Positions 18,639 to 27,902 of a DNA stretch of 64,000 nucleotides are shown here, in pieces. Both the position numbers and the translations under genes were made by a program. This DNA comes from Adhaeribacter rhizoryzae (GTDB lineage: Bacteria > Bacteroidota > Bacteroidia > Cytophagales > Hymenobacteraceae), in assembly GCF_008629685.1 (NCBI RefSeq), contig NZ_VWSF01000009.1, positions 153,802 through 217,801 on the forward strand, given 5' to 3'. Each line of letters starts with the position of its first letter. Position 1 is the stretch's first letter. Under the pieces are notes generated by a model. The model made no database searches. It was given only the letters and a program-made list of their open reading frames with translations, and was not told where the DNA came from.

Positions 18639-20144
18639 TTACTGCGTTTGCTCCTGTAGCACCAATATTTTTTTGGTAACTACGCGGCCGTTTTTCAGAA
18701 TTACTTTGGCGTAATAAAGGCCACTGGCTAAACCAGCTAAGTTCATCCGCAGCAAAGCATTTTGCGGTATGCCGGAACGGATGGTCTGCCCCAGATTATT
18801 TATTAATAAAATATTTTCTACTTCGTAATCGGCGGGCAACTCTATGTTGGTGAACTGGTGCGCCGGATTGGGGTAAATGCGGGGTTCACTGGCGGTAACA
18901 AATATATAAGCACGCTTGGTTTGGGTGTTGGAGAAAGCACCGTTTTTTACCGTTAAGGTTACGGCATATCGTCCCGGCTCGCTGTAGTAAACCGTTGGGT
19001 TTTGGGCCAAAGAAGTAGCCGGCGAGCCACCCGCAAAAGTCCATTGCCACTCGGTAGCCCGTAACCCAATAGAATTATCGTAAAACTGAACAGTAGCCCC
19101 GGTAACCACCACCGAATCGGTAACACTAAAATCGGCTTGTAACGGTACTGCACAACTTACGGCATTGAGCAAGCCGGGCCGGGCCGAACTAACCATTGCT
19201 TGCATATAAGCCGCCTGCCCGTGGGTAAACAGGTTCATACAGGCATCATCGGCGTAATCCATGAAATTCTGGTACATATCGCCGCCCTGTGCGCTGTTGT
19301 TGCAAGAAATAATGGTACCGGTGGGGCAGCCATTACTTGCATTATCTTGCGGTGGCGTATCGGCTATGCCATCCGAATCATCGCAACCGGTATCTTTTAT
19401 GCCCCATATATGCTCCAAACCCAGCCAATGACCAATTTCGTGGGTAGCGGTACGCCCCTGGTTAAACACCGATTTGTACGGATTAGCCGGAAATTTACCA
19501 ACCGTTTGGTACCACAACACCACGCCATCGATGGCCGGATCGCCGCCCGGAAACTGGGCATACCCCAAAAAACCATTCTGGACATTACACACCCAAATAT
19601 TCAGGTATTGGCTGGGGTTCCAGGCATTTTGCCCACCTTTGGCCGTAAATTTCATGGCTTCGTCGGAGGCAAAACCCAGGCTGTCGGTGTACGTGCGGGT
19701 AATGCCAGTAGTAGGTTTTCCGGTTGGGTCTACGGTAGCCAGGCAAAACTGAATACCGGTATCGGCGGCCAGTTTCTTAAAAGCCGCCAGGGTTTTAACA
19801 GAATCGGCGTTGCGGTGCCGGTAATCTTCGTTTAAAACTTGTAACTGCGATTGAATTTGTGCATCCGAAATATTTTCTGCGGGCGTATGGTAAATAACAT
19901 GAAAAACTACTGGAATCTGGATTACCGGTTGCTTTAACCGCGCTCGCCCCGATAACAGCAAATCATCGACTACTTTCCGGACACGTTCCTGGCGCAAGCC
20001 CAAACTGGGCTGTTGCTGGTTTAGTTTTTCGCGCAGGTGGGTGGTACCGCAGGTGCGGGAAGTAACACCCGGCGTTTTCTGCCCCCATACCAACGTAATA
20101 TTAAAGCCAAATAGCAGAAAAAGAAGGTATACTATTTTAGACAT
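18639..20144 (-). CDS. secreted M43 (pappalysin-like) zinc metalloprotease with PKD and type IX sorting domain
   Basis: 501 residues. Signal peptide, a propeptide, then the catalytic domain with HEIGHWLGLEH near residues 235-245 (HExxHxxGxxH zinc site) and a later Met-turn (YADDACMNLFTHGQ). A PKD domain follows (ADFSVTDSVVVTG, residues about 335-415), and the C-terminal 80 residues begin PRIYPNPA and end KILVLQEQTQ, a type A sorting domain for the type IX system. The protein should be exported across the outer membrane and may be retained at the surface. It resembles cytophagalysin. Confidence 0.93.
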   Translation of the reverse strand: MSKIVYLLFLLFGFNITLVWGQKTPGVTSRTCGTTHLREKLNQQQPSLGLRQERVRKVVDDLLLSGRARLKQPVIQIPVVFHVIYHTPAENISDAQIQSQLQVLNEDYRHRNADSVKTLAAFKKLAADTGIQFCLATVDPTGKPTTGITRTYTDSLGFASDEAMKFTAKGGQNAWNPSQYLNIWVCNVQNGFLGYAQFPGGDPAIDGVVLWYQTVGKFPANPYKSVFNQGRTATHEIGHWLGLEHIWGIKDTGCDDSDGIADTPPQDNASNGCPTGTIISCNNSAQGGDMYQNFMDYADDACMNLFTHGQAAYMQAMVSSARPGLLNAVSCAVPLQADFSVTDSVVVTGATVQFYDNSIGLRATEWQWTFAGGSPATSLAQNPTVYYSEPGRYAVTLTVKNGAFSNTQTKRAYIFVTASEPRIYPNPAHQFTNIELPADYEVENILLINNLGQTIRSGIPQNALLRMNLAGLASGLYYAKVILKNGRVVTKKILVLQEQTQ

Positions 20145-20226
20145 CCGCTACGGAAAAAATCAGGAAGTTAAAACACAGGCACCGGGCAGCATAGGCAAAC
20201 AGTAAAGCAAAAACCGCTATACCAAG

Positions 20227-20826
20227 TTAACCTATTTTGGTAAATATTGTATAGTACAGGGCATTGAATATTATTGGTTTCTGAAAGCCCTGAATGGTGT
20301 AGGAAATAACGCGCGCAGTTCCGTTTTTAGTATGGCATTGCAGCTTCAGTTCGCGGCGCGATTTCAGCAATATATTTTCGCTTTCCTGCAAGCCCCGCAC
20401 GCCCAGCACTTGCCCGCTGGCATTGGTCGTAACCGATAAATATTGCACAGTTCCGTCGTAACCGGGTTTCTTGCGATACATAATAGTGGTATTACCGGTG
20501 GCAGGGTCTTGTTGTTGGGTGCTGGCGTACGCATTCCGGAAAGCCGGTTTGTTAATATCCAGTTCCCGGAAATTTTCCAGCTCTTTTTCCCAATCCAGGT
20601 TTTGTACTTTTTTCGATTCGGTAGTTTTCTGGTTTTCCAGTACGGTTTTAACCGCGCCTGGCTTTTCCTTTTTCAACAGCGTAGTCTGCGCTTCTACAAA
20701 ACCAACTACATCAAAATATTGCCCGGCGGTGGATTGTACCGGTGCTCCCGGCGATTTTTTTTCGCCGCAAGCACCCAGATACAAAACTATTGCCAGGAGA
20801 AATAAAATAGAGATCTTTTTAGCCAA
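20227..20826 (-). CDS. hypothetical lipoprotein downstream of gpmI
   Basis: 199 residues with a lipobox LGAC (Cys20). The mature part is Lys/Gln-rich near the N-terminus and beta-rich later (TTIMYRKKPGYDGTVQYLSV). I recognise no named family. The start is 6 bases after the gpmI stop, so it is in the gpmI transcript. That arrangement says nothing clear about function. Confidence 0.7.
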   Translation of the reverse strand: MAKKISILFLLAIVLYLGACGEKKSPGAPVQSTAGQYFDVVGFVEAQTTLLKKEKPGAVKTVLENQKTTESKKVQNLDWEKELENFRELDINKPAFRNAYASTQQQDPATGNTTIMYRKKPGYDGTVQYLSVTTNASGQVLGVRGLQESENILLKSRRELKLQCHTKNGTARVISYTIQGFQKPIIFNALYYTIFTKIG

Positions 20827-20832
20827 TATATT

Positions 20833-22359
20833 TTAGTGTTGTAATAATGAAGTGCCGGTCATGTCGGCGGGTTGCGGAATACCCATTAGTTCCAGAATAG
20901 TAGGTGCCAAATCGCCGAGTTTACCATCTTTTAAGTTGTTGCGGTACTGATTATCTGCCACAATAAAAGGCACCAGGTTGGTGGTGTGGGCGGTATTTGG
21001 CGTACCATCGGGGTTAATCATCATGTCGGCGTTGCCGTGGTCGGCGATTACAATGCAGGCGTAATCGTTTTGCAGGGCGGTGGTAACTACGGCCTGGGCG
21101 CAGGCATCTACGGTTTCGCAGGCTTTAACGGCGGCTTCAAATACGCCGGTGTGCCCTACCATGTCGGGGTTGGCAAAGTTCAGGCAAATAAAATCGGCGC
21201 TGCGGTTTTGGAGTTCCGGTACAATGGTATCCCGTAGTTCGTAGGCGCTCATTTCGGGCTTTAAATCGTAGGTAGCCACTTTGGGCGATGGGCATAACAA
21301 ACGTCTTTCGCCTTCAAAAACCAGTTCGCGCCCACCCGAGAAAAAGAAAGTAACGTGCGGGTATTTTTCGGTTTCGGCAATCCGGATTTGGGTACGGCCG
21401 GCATTGGCTACCACTTCGCCGAGGGTATTATTTAAGTTGTCTTTATCAAATATTGGTTTTACGCCCACAAACGAATCGTCGTAGTTGGTAAGCGTAACAT
21501 AGTACAGGTTTAGCTTGTGCATGTTTTGCTCATGAAAATCGCGCTGGGTTAAGGCCTGGGTTATTTCGCGTCCCCGGTCGGTGCGGAAGTTAAAGCAAAT
21601 CACCACATCATCTTCCTGAATGGTGGCTAACGGCTGATCGTTGGCATCTACCGCTACAATAGGCTGAATAAATTCATCGGTTACGCCGCTGGCGTAAGAA
21701 GCCTGAATAACCGGAATAATATCGGTAGCATGCGTACCCGAACCGTGCACCATTAAATCGTAAGCTAATTTTACGCGTTCCCAGCGGTTATCGCGGTCCA
21801 TGGCATAATAACGACCAATTACCGAAGCTACTTGCCCGCCGGTTTGCGCCAAATGCGCCTGTAAATTCTGTAAATAAGCTACGCCGCCTTTCGGGTCGGT
21901 ATCGCGGCCATCGGTAAAGGCGTGTACGAATACTTGCGAAACACCGGCTTCGGCCGCAATGGTACACAAAGCTTTCAGGTGTTCTATATGCGAATGCACC
22001 CCGCCATCAGACAACAACCCGATTAAATGTACTTTTTTGTTTTGTTCTTTTGCGTATTTATAGGCATCAGCTAAAACCGGCATGTGGGCCAGTTCCCCTT
22101 CCCGAATCGATTTATTAATTTTTACTAAATCCTGGTAAACCACCCGGCCGGCGCCAATATTCATGTGCCCTACTTCGGAGTTACCCATTTGTCCTTCGGG
22201 TAAACCCACGGCCTCGCCGGAAGCTTGCAGTGTCGCGTGCGGATAATTTTGAAACAAAGAATCAATAAAAGGAGTTTTGGCCTGGTCGATGGCCGATACA
22301 CGCGGATCGGTTGCAATGCCCCATCCGTCTAAAATAAGCAGAATTACCTTTTTTTCCAT
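20833..22359 (-). CDS. gpmI: 2,3-bisphosphoglycerate-independent phosphoglycerate mutase
   Basis: 508 residues, full length. The N-terminus LLILDGWG supplies a metal-binding Asp (Asp11), and GNSEVGHMNIG carries the phosphorylated Ser61. The second metal site is IADHGNADMM near the C-terminus. It interconverts 3- and 2-phosphoglycerate in glycolysis with two Mn ions, in the cytoplasm. A TATATTTG -7 element (22364-22371) lies just 4 bases from the ATG, so the mRNA may be nearly leaderless. Followed by a lipoprotein gene. Confidence 0.97.
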   Translation of the reverse strand: MEKKVILLILDGWGIATDPRVSAIDQAKTPFIDSLFQNYPHATLQASGEAVGLPEGQMGNSEVGHMNIGAGRVVYQDLVKINKSIREGELAHMPVLADAYKYAKEQNKKVHLIGLLSDGGVHSHIEHLKALCTIAAEAGVSQVFVHAFTDGRDTDPKGGVAYLQNLQAHLAQTGGQVASVIGRYYAMDRDNRWERVKLAYDLMVHGSGTHATDIIPVIQASYASGVTDEFIQPIVAVDANDQPLATIQEDDVVICFNFRTDRGREITQALTQRDFHEQNMHKLNLYYVTLTNYDDSFVGVKPIFDKDNLNNTLGEVVANAGRTQIRIAETEKYPHVTFFFSGGRELVFEGERRLLCPSPKVATYDLKPEMSAYELRDTIVPELQNRSADFICLNFANPDMVGHTGVFEAAVKACETVDACAQAVVTTALQNDYACIVIADHGNADMMINPDGTPNTAHTTNLVPFIVADNQYRNNLKDGKLGDLAPTILELMGIPQPADMTGTSLLQH

Positions 22360-22496
22360 GATGCAAATATAGGCAACTTAGTAAAATGTTAAATTAATTA
22401 TTACTTTGGGCACGCTTTACCCCGTAATAAAACTTAATTCTATAATTAAGTTACGGGCTTGGCATAGTTTTAGCTTATTTAAACCGTAACAAAGAG

Positions 22497-22504
22497 TAAA
22501 TTTG
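22497..22504 (+). promoter_or_regulatory. -7 element before the DUF4783 gene
   Basis: TAAATTTG fits TAnnTTTG and lies 14 bases before the ATG at 22519. The -33 element is not clear. Confidence 0.45.
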
Positions 22505-22518
22505 ATTAAATTATACAC

Positions 22519-22923
22519 ATGAAAAATATTAAGCTTGTGCTAATCTGGGTGTTGCTGCTAGTATTGATTGTAGGAACAGGTTCTGCAAGCGCACAAGGCG
22601 ATGTGCCGGCCGAGATTAAGACAGCTATCCGCAATGGTTCTTCGCGCGATCTGGCCAAGTATTTTAATAATACCATTGAAATAGGGTTAGACGGCGAAAA
22701 ATCTAGTTATAGTAAAACCCAGGCCGAATTTGTACTGAAAAGTTTCTTTACTAAAAATCCGCCGGCGGGTTTTGAGTTCGACCACCAGGGCAGTTCTAAC
22801 CAGGGTCAGCGTTATGCCATTGGCACTTACAACACCAAAGCTGGGGCTTACCGGGTTTTTGTGGTGGTAAAACAAGGCAATGGCAGTTATATTATTGATA
22901 CCATAGATTTTACGAAGAAATAA
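22519..22923 (+). CDS. DUF4783 exported protein
   Basis: 134 residues, signal peptide ending SASAQ. The mature part of about 107 residues starts DVPAEIKTAIRNGSSRDLAKYF and has a cystatin/NTF2-like strand pattern ending IIDTIDF, matching DUF4783. Genes of this family commonly lie directly before nadC in Bacteroidota, as here. Function unknown; a role with NAD synthesis is not implied, since this protein is outside the cytoplasm. Confidence 0.8.
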   Translation: MKNIKLVLIWVLLLVLIVGTGSASAQGDVPAEIKTAIRNGSSRDLAKYFNNTIEIGLDGEKSSYSKTQAEFVLKSFFTKNPPAGFEFDHQGSSNQGQRYAIGTYNTKAGAYRVFVVVKQGNGSYIIDTIDFTKK

Positions 22924-22961
22924 ACCGGCTTTGTAACTAGTCTGGCTAATTAAAAGTAAAT

Positions 22962-22994
22962 AAAAGGCTCGCAACTAAGTGCGGGCTTTTTTAC
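22962..22994 (+). terminator. terminator-like hairpin between the DUF4783 gene and nadC
   Basis: AAAAGGCTCGCA pairs with TGCGGGCTTTT through two wobble pairs, followed by T's. It ends 12 bases before the nadC ATG, so nadC may rely on read-through. Confidence 0.6.
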
Positions 22995-23006
22995 TTTTAC
23001 GCTGCC

Positions 23007-23870
23007 ATGAACAACCTACCCTCTTACATTACCGAAGCCGCCTTAACCCAATTTATTCAAAATGCCTTACAGGAAGACGTTGGCGACGGCGACCACTCCT
23101 CGCTGGCGGCTATTCCGGCCAATGCGCAAAAACAAGCCCGCTTGCTGGTAAAAGACGACGGCATATTGGCGGGTGTAGCCATGGCCGAATTAATTTGCCA
23201 GGCCGTAGACGCGTCGCTTACTATCCAAATATTATTGCCCGATGGTACCCCCGTAAAGCGCGGCGATGTGGCTTTTACCGTTAGTGGCCGGGCTCAGGCC
23301 ATATTAACCGCCGAACGTTTACTTTTGAATTGCATGCAGCGCATGAGCGGCATTGCTACGTACACCCACTACCTTACCGGATTAATTTCCGGCACCAAAG
23401 CCCGCTTGCTCGATACCCGTAAAACCACGCCTAATTTCCGGATGATGGAAAAATGGGCCGTGGTAATTGGCGGCGGCTTAAATCACCGTTATGGGTTGTT
23501 TGATATGATTATGTTAAAAGACAACCACGTAGATTACGCCGGCGGCATCCGGCAAGCCATTACGGCTACCCACGAATATTTGCAGCAGCACAACAAACAG
23601 CTAAAAATTGTAATAGAAACCCGCAACCTAAACGAGGTGCAACAAGCTTTAGATACCGGCGGCATCGATCGGATTATGCTGGATAACATGAGCCCTGCCC
23701 AAATGCGCGAAGCCGTAGCCTTGATTAACGGCCGTTTCGAAACCGAAGCTTCCGGCGGCATTACCGAAACAACCATTGCGGAAGTAGCCGCTACCGGCGT
23801 AGATTATATTTCCGTAGGCGCGCTTACGCATTCTATCCGCAGCCTCGATTTAAGCTTAAAAGCTTTCTGA
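23007..23870 (+). CDS. nadC: carboxylating nicotinate-nucleotide pyrophosphorylase
   Basis: 287 residues. Conserved blocks include LLDTRKTTPNFRMMEKWAV, GGGLNHRYGLFDMIMLKDNHV and a C-terminal EASGGITE, with the Arg, Lys and acidic residues that bind quinolinate and PRPP. It converts quinolinate and PRPP to nicotinate mononucleotide, the committed de novo NAD step. nadA and nadB are not in this window. It follows the DUF4783 gene. Confidence 0.96.
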   Translation: MNNLPSYITEAALTQFIQNALQEDVGDGDHSSLAAIPANAQKQARLLVKDDGILAGVAMAELICQAVDASLTIQILLPDGTPVKRGDVAFTVSGRAQAILTAERLLLNCMQRMSGIATYTHYLTGLISGTKARLLDTRKTTPNFRMMEKWAVVIGGGLNHRYGLFDMIMLKDNHVDYAGGIRQAITATHEYLQQHNKQLKIVIETRNLNEVQQALDTGGIDRIMLDNMSPAQMREAVALINGRFETEASGGITETTIAEVAATGVDYISVGALTHSIRSLDLSLKAF

Positions 23871-23934
23871 TTTGGGGCAATACACCTAATAAAATCTGAA
23901 AACCAGTTATTTACAGTTTAATTTATTGTAGAGC

Positions 23935-23984
23935 CCACCCTTGTCATTCTGGGAATCCGAGGATTCCCAGAATGACAAGGGTGG
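23935..23984. repeat. 50-bp perfect palindrome
   Basis: Two identical-complement arms of 24 bases with a 2-base loop (GA). The arms hold TTGTCATTCTGGGAATCC, sharing the TGTCATTC core with the elements at 11495 and 42693 but with a different distal stem. It lacks a T-run, so it is not a clear terminator. Lies 65 bases after nadC. Confidence 0.85.
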
Positions 23985-24078
23985 ATTGCTTAAACGCTTT
24001 ATCTTATATCTTTTGCGCAACAACAATAATTAATACCCTAATAAAATGAAACTTACGCTTAAGTGTTTGCTACTGGGT

Positions 24079-24153
24079 CATCCTGAGCTTGTCGCAGGAC
24101 CTATTACATTTATGAATATGTAAATTCAGCTATTTCGACAGGCTACCTATGAC
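24079..24153. repeat. degenerate inverted repeat
   Basis: GTCATCCTGAGCTTGTCG on the left and TTTCGACAGGCTACC with TATGAC on the right form a broken inverted repeat of a type common between Bacteroidota genes. With the palindrome at 23935 it makes up most of the gap 23871-24247. Confidence 0.5.
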
Positions 24154-24247
24154 TGCAATATTTTAAGCGCGTTACCCAAATAATAAGGGTATAATATGGG
24201 GTTGCCTAAAGAAAACAACTGGAAAGCAGTTCCTTTAAATAAAAATA

Positions 24248-25399
24248 TTACTTAACCAATTGCCGTTTGGGGCCGGCAAAAAGAGCATAATAAGGCGTTC
24301 TGGTAAAATCTTCTTCGGTTACCTCTAAAGGCATATTATTTACAATAAAGTAATGCCGGGGCGTATAAGAGGATTTTGTTCTTTTTATGCTATATCGGCC
24401 GTTTTGGAAATTAGTAATTTTTACGTCGCTCTTTACTTTGCCAACTACCGTACCCAATGCTTTATCCGGAACGGCCAATGTATTTTCCAGGAAATCAATA
24501 TCTAAGATACAATTATTAACCAAGGCTATTTGCAAAGAAACGCCCGGTACTAATCTGGGAAATAAGTCTTTCAGGTGGGGGCTTAAACGCCAGGTACTAG
24601 CGCTTACCAGAAAATGGTTATAAGTTAACGGACCGTCTTCGCCAGCTGGTAAACCGAGGTAAACATATTTATCTTTTACGGTTATCTGGAGCGTAGTGGC
24701 TTGTTCCAGTCCTTCGTAATATTTTTGGTTGAGTTTAGTGCGGCTAAAAACAGTTCCGGAAACCGGCAGCAGCGTTTGGTTTACTACCAGGTAATATTTC
24801 AACTCTTTTAACGGCTGAAACCTGTTTACCTGAAATTGCCCATCGCGGTAACCAATAATTTTAACTTCGCTGGCTACTTTGGCTACTACCTGGTTAAGCG
24901 GGTTGGCAGCAGCAATTTCGTTAGCGCCCGATACAATCTCAAAATCTAATATTTCGCGGGTAGTTTTGCTTTGCACAACGGCCGCCCGGATTAAGGTACC
25001 CGGTTGTAACTTCGCAAACAACACTGGTTTATCTTCGGGCAATTGCCAGTTGCCCGCGGTAGTTTTCACAAAATACCGAAACACAATAGAGTTTTGGGTA
25101 CCGGGAAGCAGCTTTATATACGTAAACCGATCTACTACTGCTAATTCTATTATTTCGCCATTGCTATTTTGTAGTTTGCTGCGGGTTTTAGGGGCACGTA
25201 AAACATACCGCATTTTAATTAGGGCTGCCGTTAAAAATAATATGCCGGTACTTAAACCTAATTTTTCTATCCCGAATGGGCTAGCTGCAAAATGGCCCAA
25301 AGCCGGATAAAAATTTACAGCAGTAGTTCTTAAAAGAAAAAACAACCCCAGCCAAACGCCCGAACTAATTATTATCATCATTATAAAATCGGGAGGCAC
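24248..25399 (-). CDS. unrecognised membrane protein with two duplicated A-B modules
   Basis: 383 residues. Two hydrophobic segments near the N-terminus (about 6-24 and 47-63) are followed by four soluble blocks. Block A (about 86-160, FTYIKLLPG to ILDFEIV) matches block A2 (about 235-310, KYVYLGLPAG to ILDIDFLE). Block B (about 172-232, VVAKVASEVKIIGYRDGQF) matches B2 (about 318-378, VVGKVKSDVKITNFQNGRY). So the order is TM-A-B-A2-B2, from an internal duplication. No family, catalytic motif or signal lipobox is seen. Stand-alone gene. Confidence 0.65.
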   Translation of the reverse strand: MPPDFIMMIIISSGVWLGLFFLLRTTAVNFYPALGHFAASPFGIEKLGLSTGILFLTAALIKMRYVLRAPKTRSKLQNSNGEIIELAVVDRFTYIKLLPGTQNSIVFRYFVKTTAGNWQLPEDKPVLFAKLQPGTLIRAAVVQSKTTREILDFEIVSGANEIAAANPLNQVVAKVASEVKIIGYRDGQFQVNRFQPLKELKYYLVVNQTLLPVSGTVFSRTKLNQKYYEGLEQATTLQITVKDKYVYLGLPAGEDGPLTYNHFLVSASTWRLSPHLKDLFPRLVPGVSLQIALVNNCILDIDFLENTLAVPDKALGTVVGKVKSDVKITNFQNGRYSIKRTKSSYTPRHYFIVNNMPLEVTEEDFTRTPYYALFAGPKRQLVK

Positions 25400-25696
25400 T
25401 TAAAACCCTAAGCTACTCTTAAACGTTTTATGCCAACCTTAATAAAACAAACACATCGCAAAATCAGCCTAAATATATATAAAATATTATATATTACAAA
25501 ATTATCAGAAAATAATCCTGCATTTATTTATATTTTTTAACTTTACCCAGTTCTGCAAGAACTTTATTTAAACAATTCGGCACGTTTCAGGCTATAGTAA
25601 CCTGCTTGGCGCTTGTTTAATTTATGCCGGAATATTACTACCTGCCCCAAAAACCTTACGGCGCCCGAACAATCCTTTATTAGGATTAAAAAGCTA

Positions 25697-25727
25697 ATTG
25701 CTAGAAGTTAAAATTTAACTACTTTTG
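25697..25727 (+). promoter_or_regulatory. promoter of the YcxB-like gene
   Basis: ATTG at 25697-25700 and TACTTTTG at 25720-25727 are separated by 19 bases, close to the TTTG-N19/21-TAnnTTTG consensus. It lies in the 398-base divergent gap 25400-25797, which otherwise shows nothing notable. Confidence 0.65.
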
Positions 25728-25797
25728 TGCTCGAAATAGAAAACAGCTTTTTTAGCGGCTTTCTGTTTAAGCTAAATAATTTAATTTCTTTTTACCG

Positions 25798-26271
25798 GTG
25801 ATTATTAAAACAAAAAAATATAGGCTGGAAACCAGCCAATATATTAAAATGGCCATGGTGGAGCTGTTGCGTAAGCAATGGTGGTTTATTATTGGCCCAA
25901 TTGCAGTGGCTTGCTTGGCTTTTATCTGGCCGTCGTGGTGGTTTATTTCGGGAGCCATTTTAATTGTGGTATTGTACCTGCTGTTCTGGGCCATTCAGTT
26001 TACTGGCGTTACCCAACTAGAGCAGAACAAGGTAATGTTCGAGAAAATGTCTTATGAAATAGATGGCCGGCAAATTTTAATGAAGCTGAACGAAAAGCAG
26101 GGTATGCCTGTGAGTTGGGATATGATTAAAAGTGCGAAAAAAACCGAGGACCATTTTCTGCTTTCGCTATCGAAAGCGCAGTTTATTTACCTGCCCTTCC
26201 GCATTTTTAATAACCCCAACGATATTAAAATGATGGAGGCTTACCTGAAACGGAAAAACCTAATTGCGTAG
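25798..26271 (+). CDS. YcxB-like two-helix membrane protein
   Basis: 157 residues from a GTG start (an ATG at 25849 is an alternative). A Lys/Arg-rich N-terminus is followed by two adjacent membrane segments (about 30-45 and 50-68). The C-terminal soluble domain, with QNKVMFEKMSYEID, GMPVSWDMIKSAKKTEDHFLL and AQFIYLPFRIF, matches the YcxB C-terminal-like pattern. Function unknown. It has its own promoter 71 bases upstream. Confidence 0.7.
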   Translation: MIIKTKKYRLETSQYIKMAMVELLRKQWWFIIGPIAVACLAFIWPSWWFISGAILIVVLYLLFWAIQFTGVTQLEQNKVMFEKMSYEIDGRQILMKLNEKQGMPVSWDMIKSAKKTEDHFLLSLSKAQFIYLPFRIFNNPNDIKMMEAYLKRKNLIA

Positions 26272-26350
26272 GCCTCTCGTATTTATCTAATCCGGCACAT
26301 TTAAATTATTGTGCTTTTAACAGCAGAAAATAAATTAAGCAATAACCCAC

Positions 26351-26644
26351 ATGACAAAACGGATTTTAACCATAGCTTTTGCAGTAGGTAGTTTATCGCT
26401 GGCAGCTTGCAGCAGCGAACCTTCTGATTTACGTCCCGAGAAAAAAGTATCGGTAGATGCCGTACCGCCCGGAACCCGCAGCACCTCTAACCTGGATAAC
26501 GCTGCCGATAAGAGCGCACACGATACCCAGCAGCAGGTACAACTTAACCACGACGAGCACTCTAATGAGTTAAAAGGCGGAGCAAAATCGATTGATAAAA
26601 AAGAGGAAACAACTGCTAAAGATGCCGTTGAAAACCACAACTAA
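26351..26644 (+). CDS. small hydrophilic lipoprotein
   Basis: 97 residues, lipobox LAAC (Cys20). The mature part is disordered-looking: rich in D, K, S, Q, E and H, with a HDEHSN segment and a His at the C-terminus. It lies directly before a heavy-metal-binding lipoprotein and a ZIP transporter gene in the same direction, so a role in metal binding is possible but only inferred. Confidence 0.6.
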   Translation: MTKRILTIAFAVGSLSLAACSSEPSDLRPEKKVSVDAVPPGTRSTSNLDNAADKSAHDTQQQVQLNHDEHSNELKGGAKSIDKKEETTAKDAVENHN

Positions 26645-26694
26645 AACAATTTAACCATTGGCTTAGTAATTGGCTGGTGCGTTTTTTAATACCC

Positions 26695-26985
26695 ATGAAA
26701 AACAGAATTTTAGGAATATTATTTTCGGCAATATTATTGGCGGGAGTTGGCTGTAGCGGTAATAAAACCGAAAAACTGCCGGGTGAAGGTGCTTACGATA
26801 CGGCTGAGACTAACGAAGCCGCGGCCAAACAAACGGCACAACTGGCTTACATCTGCCCCATGGAATGCGAAGGCAGTGCCAGTAACGAACCCGGTAAATG
26901 CCCGGTTTGTGCTATGGATTTGGTTAAAAACCCGCATTATAAAGGTACTACTGCGCCAGATTCGGCGGCTCAGGTTGCTAACTAA
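26695..26985 (+). CDS. lipoprotein with heavy-metal-binding domain (HMBD)
   Basis: 96 residues from ATG 26695 (a GTG 18 bases earlier is in frame but would spoil the signal peptide). Lipobox AGVGC. The mature part carries YICPMECEGSASNEPGKCPVCAMDL, the CPM-x-CPxCxMDL signature of the HMBD found in copper efflux proteins, where Cys and Met bind Cu or other soft metals. 50 bases after the previous lipoprotein gene and followed by a strong terminator. Confidence 0.85.
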   Translation: MKNRILGILFSAILLAGVGCSGNKTEKLPGEGAYDTAETNEAAAKQTAQLAYICPMECEGSASNEPGKCPVCAMDLVKNPHYKGTTAPDSAAQVAN

Positions 26986-27007
26986 TAAATTATCTTGTTT
27001 ACAACAT

Positions 27008-27035
27008 AAAAGGCAGGCGCAAACCTGCCTTTTTG
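27008..27035 (+). terminator. intrinsic terminator
   Basis: AAAAGGCAGG-CGCAAA-CCTGCCTTTTT directly after the HMBD lipoprotein gene. Confidence 0.85.
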
Positions 27036-27148
27036 CACATTATTCAGCGCGTTTAACTTAAGGCATTGGGCCTTCTTACAAGCAGTTCCGGATTGTTCTG
27101 GCAGTAGTACCGGCTCCGGAAACGTTGTAGATTTAAACACCTCGGCAA

Positions 27149-27901
27149 ATGCTCACAGCTATTTTTATTCTTTTCTTTACGGTAGTGCTGGCGGGCTGGC
27201 TGGTGCGCTTTTTTCCGCAGCGCAAGCAAAGCTGGTTAAAAATTATCCTGGCTTTTAGTGGAGCCTACCTCTTTACGCTTACCATTATTCATATTCTGCC
27301 AGATGTGCTTATGAGCAGTGCCGACCCGCACGCAGTGGGCTACTACGTGCTGGCCGGGTTCTTTTTACAACTGGTGCTCGAAATATTCTCGCAGGGCATC
27401 GAGCATGGGCACATGCACTTGCACGCCCACGAAAAAAGTACTAATTCGGTACCGTTTCTGTTGCTGCTCTCGCTCACAATTCACTCGTTCCTGGAAGGCA
27501 GTATTCTGCTCGAAAACCGGGCAGTTGCCCCGCACTCGCATATATCCGAAAACTTTTATCAGGTACTGGCCGGTATTGCCATCCATCATATTCCCGCGGC
27601 TTTTGCCCTCATGACCATCTTGGTTTTCCGGCTGAATAATTTTGCCAAAGCTTTTGCTTACCTCTTAATATTTGCCTTAGCCTCACCGCTCGGTATTTTA
27701 TTCAGTAACTATATTATTCCGGAGCAATTGCAGGAAGGCAATGCTTTTACCATTTTATCGGGCTTGGTAGCCGGTAATTTCCTGCACATTTCCACTACTA
27801 TTTTGTTCGAGACCAGCCCCGAACACCGGTTTAACCGCAACAAAATATTGGCCACCCTGGCCGGCGCTCTCCTGGCCTTAGCCAGCGATTTGGCGCATTA
27901 A
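27149..27901 (+). CDS. ZIP-family metal transporter
   Basis: 250 residues with about eight membrane segments. A His-rich cytoplasmic loop (GIEHGHMHLHAHEKS, residues about 90-104) and the paired motifs LTIHSFLEGS and AIHHIPAAFAL in helices IV and V are those of ZIP transporters, where they form the binuclear metal site. Usual cargo is Zn or Fe, moved into the cytoplasm. It has a separate transcript, since a terminator lies upstream, but its neighbours suggest a metal-handling locus. Confidence 0.9.
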   Translation: MLTAIFILFFTVVLAGWLVRFFPQRKQSWLKIILAFSGAYLFTLTIIHILPDVLMSSADPHAVGYYVLAGFFLQLVLEIFSQGIEHGHMHLHAHEKSTNSVPFLLLLSLTIHSFLEGSILLENRAVAPHSHISENFYQVLAGIAIHHIPAAFALMTILVFRLNNFAKAFAYLLIFALASPLGILFSNYIIPEQLQEGNAFTILSGLVAGNFLHISTTILFETSPEHRFNRNKILATLAGALLALASDLAH

Positions 27902-27902
27902 A

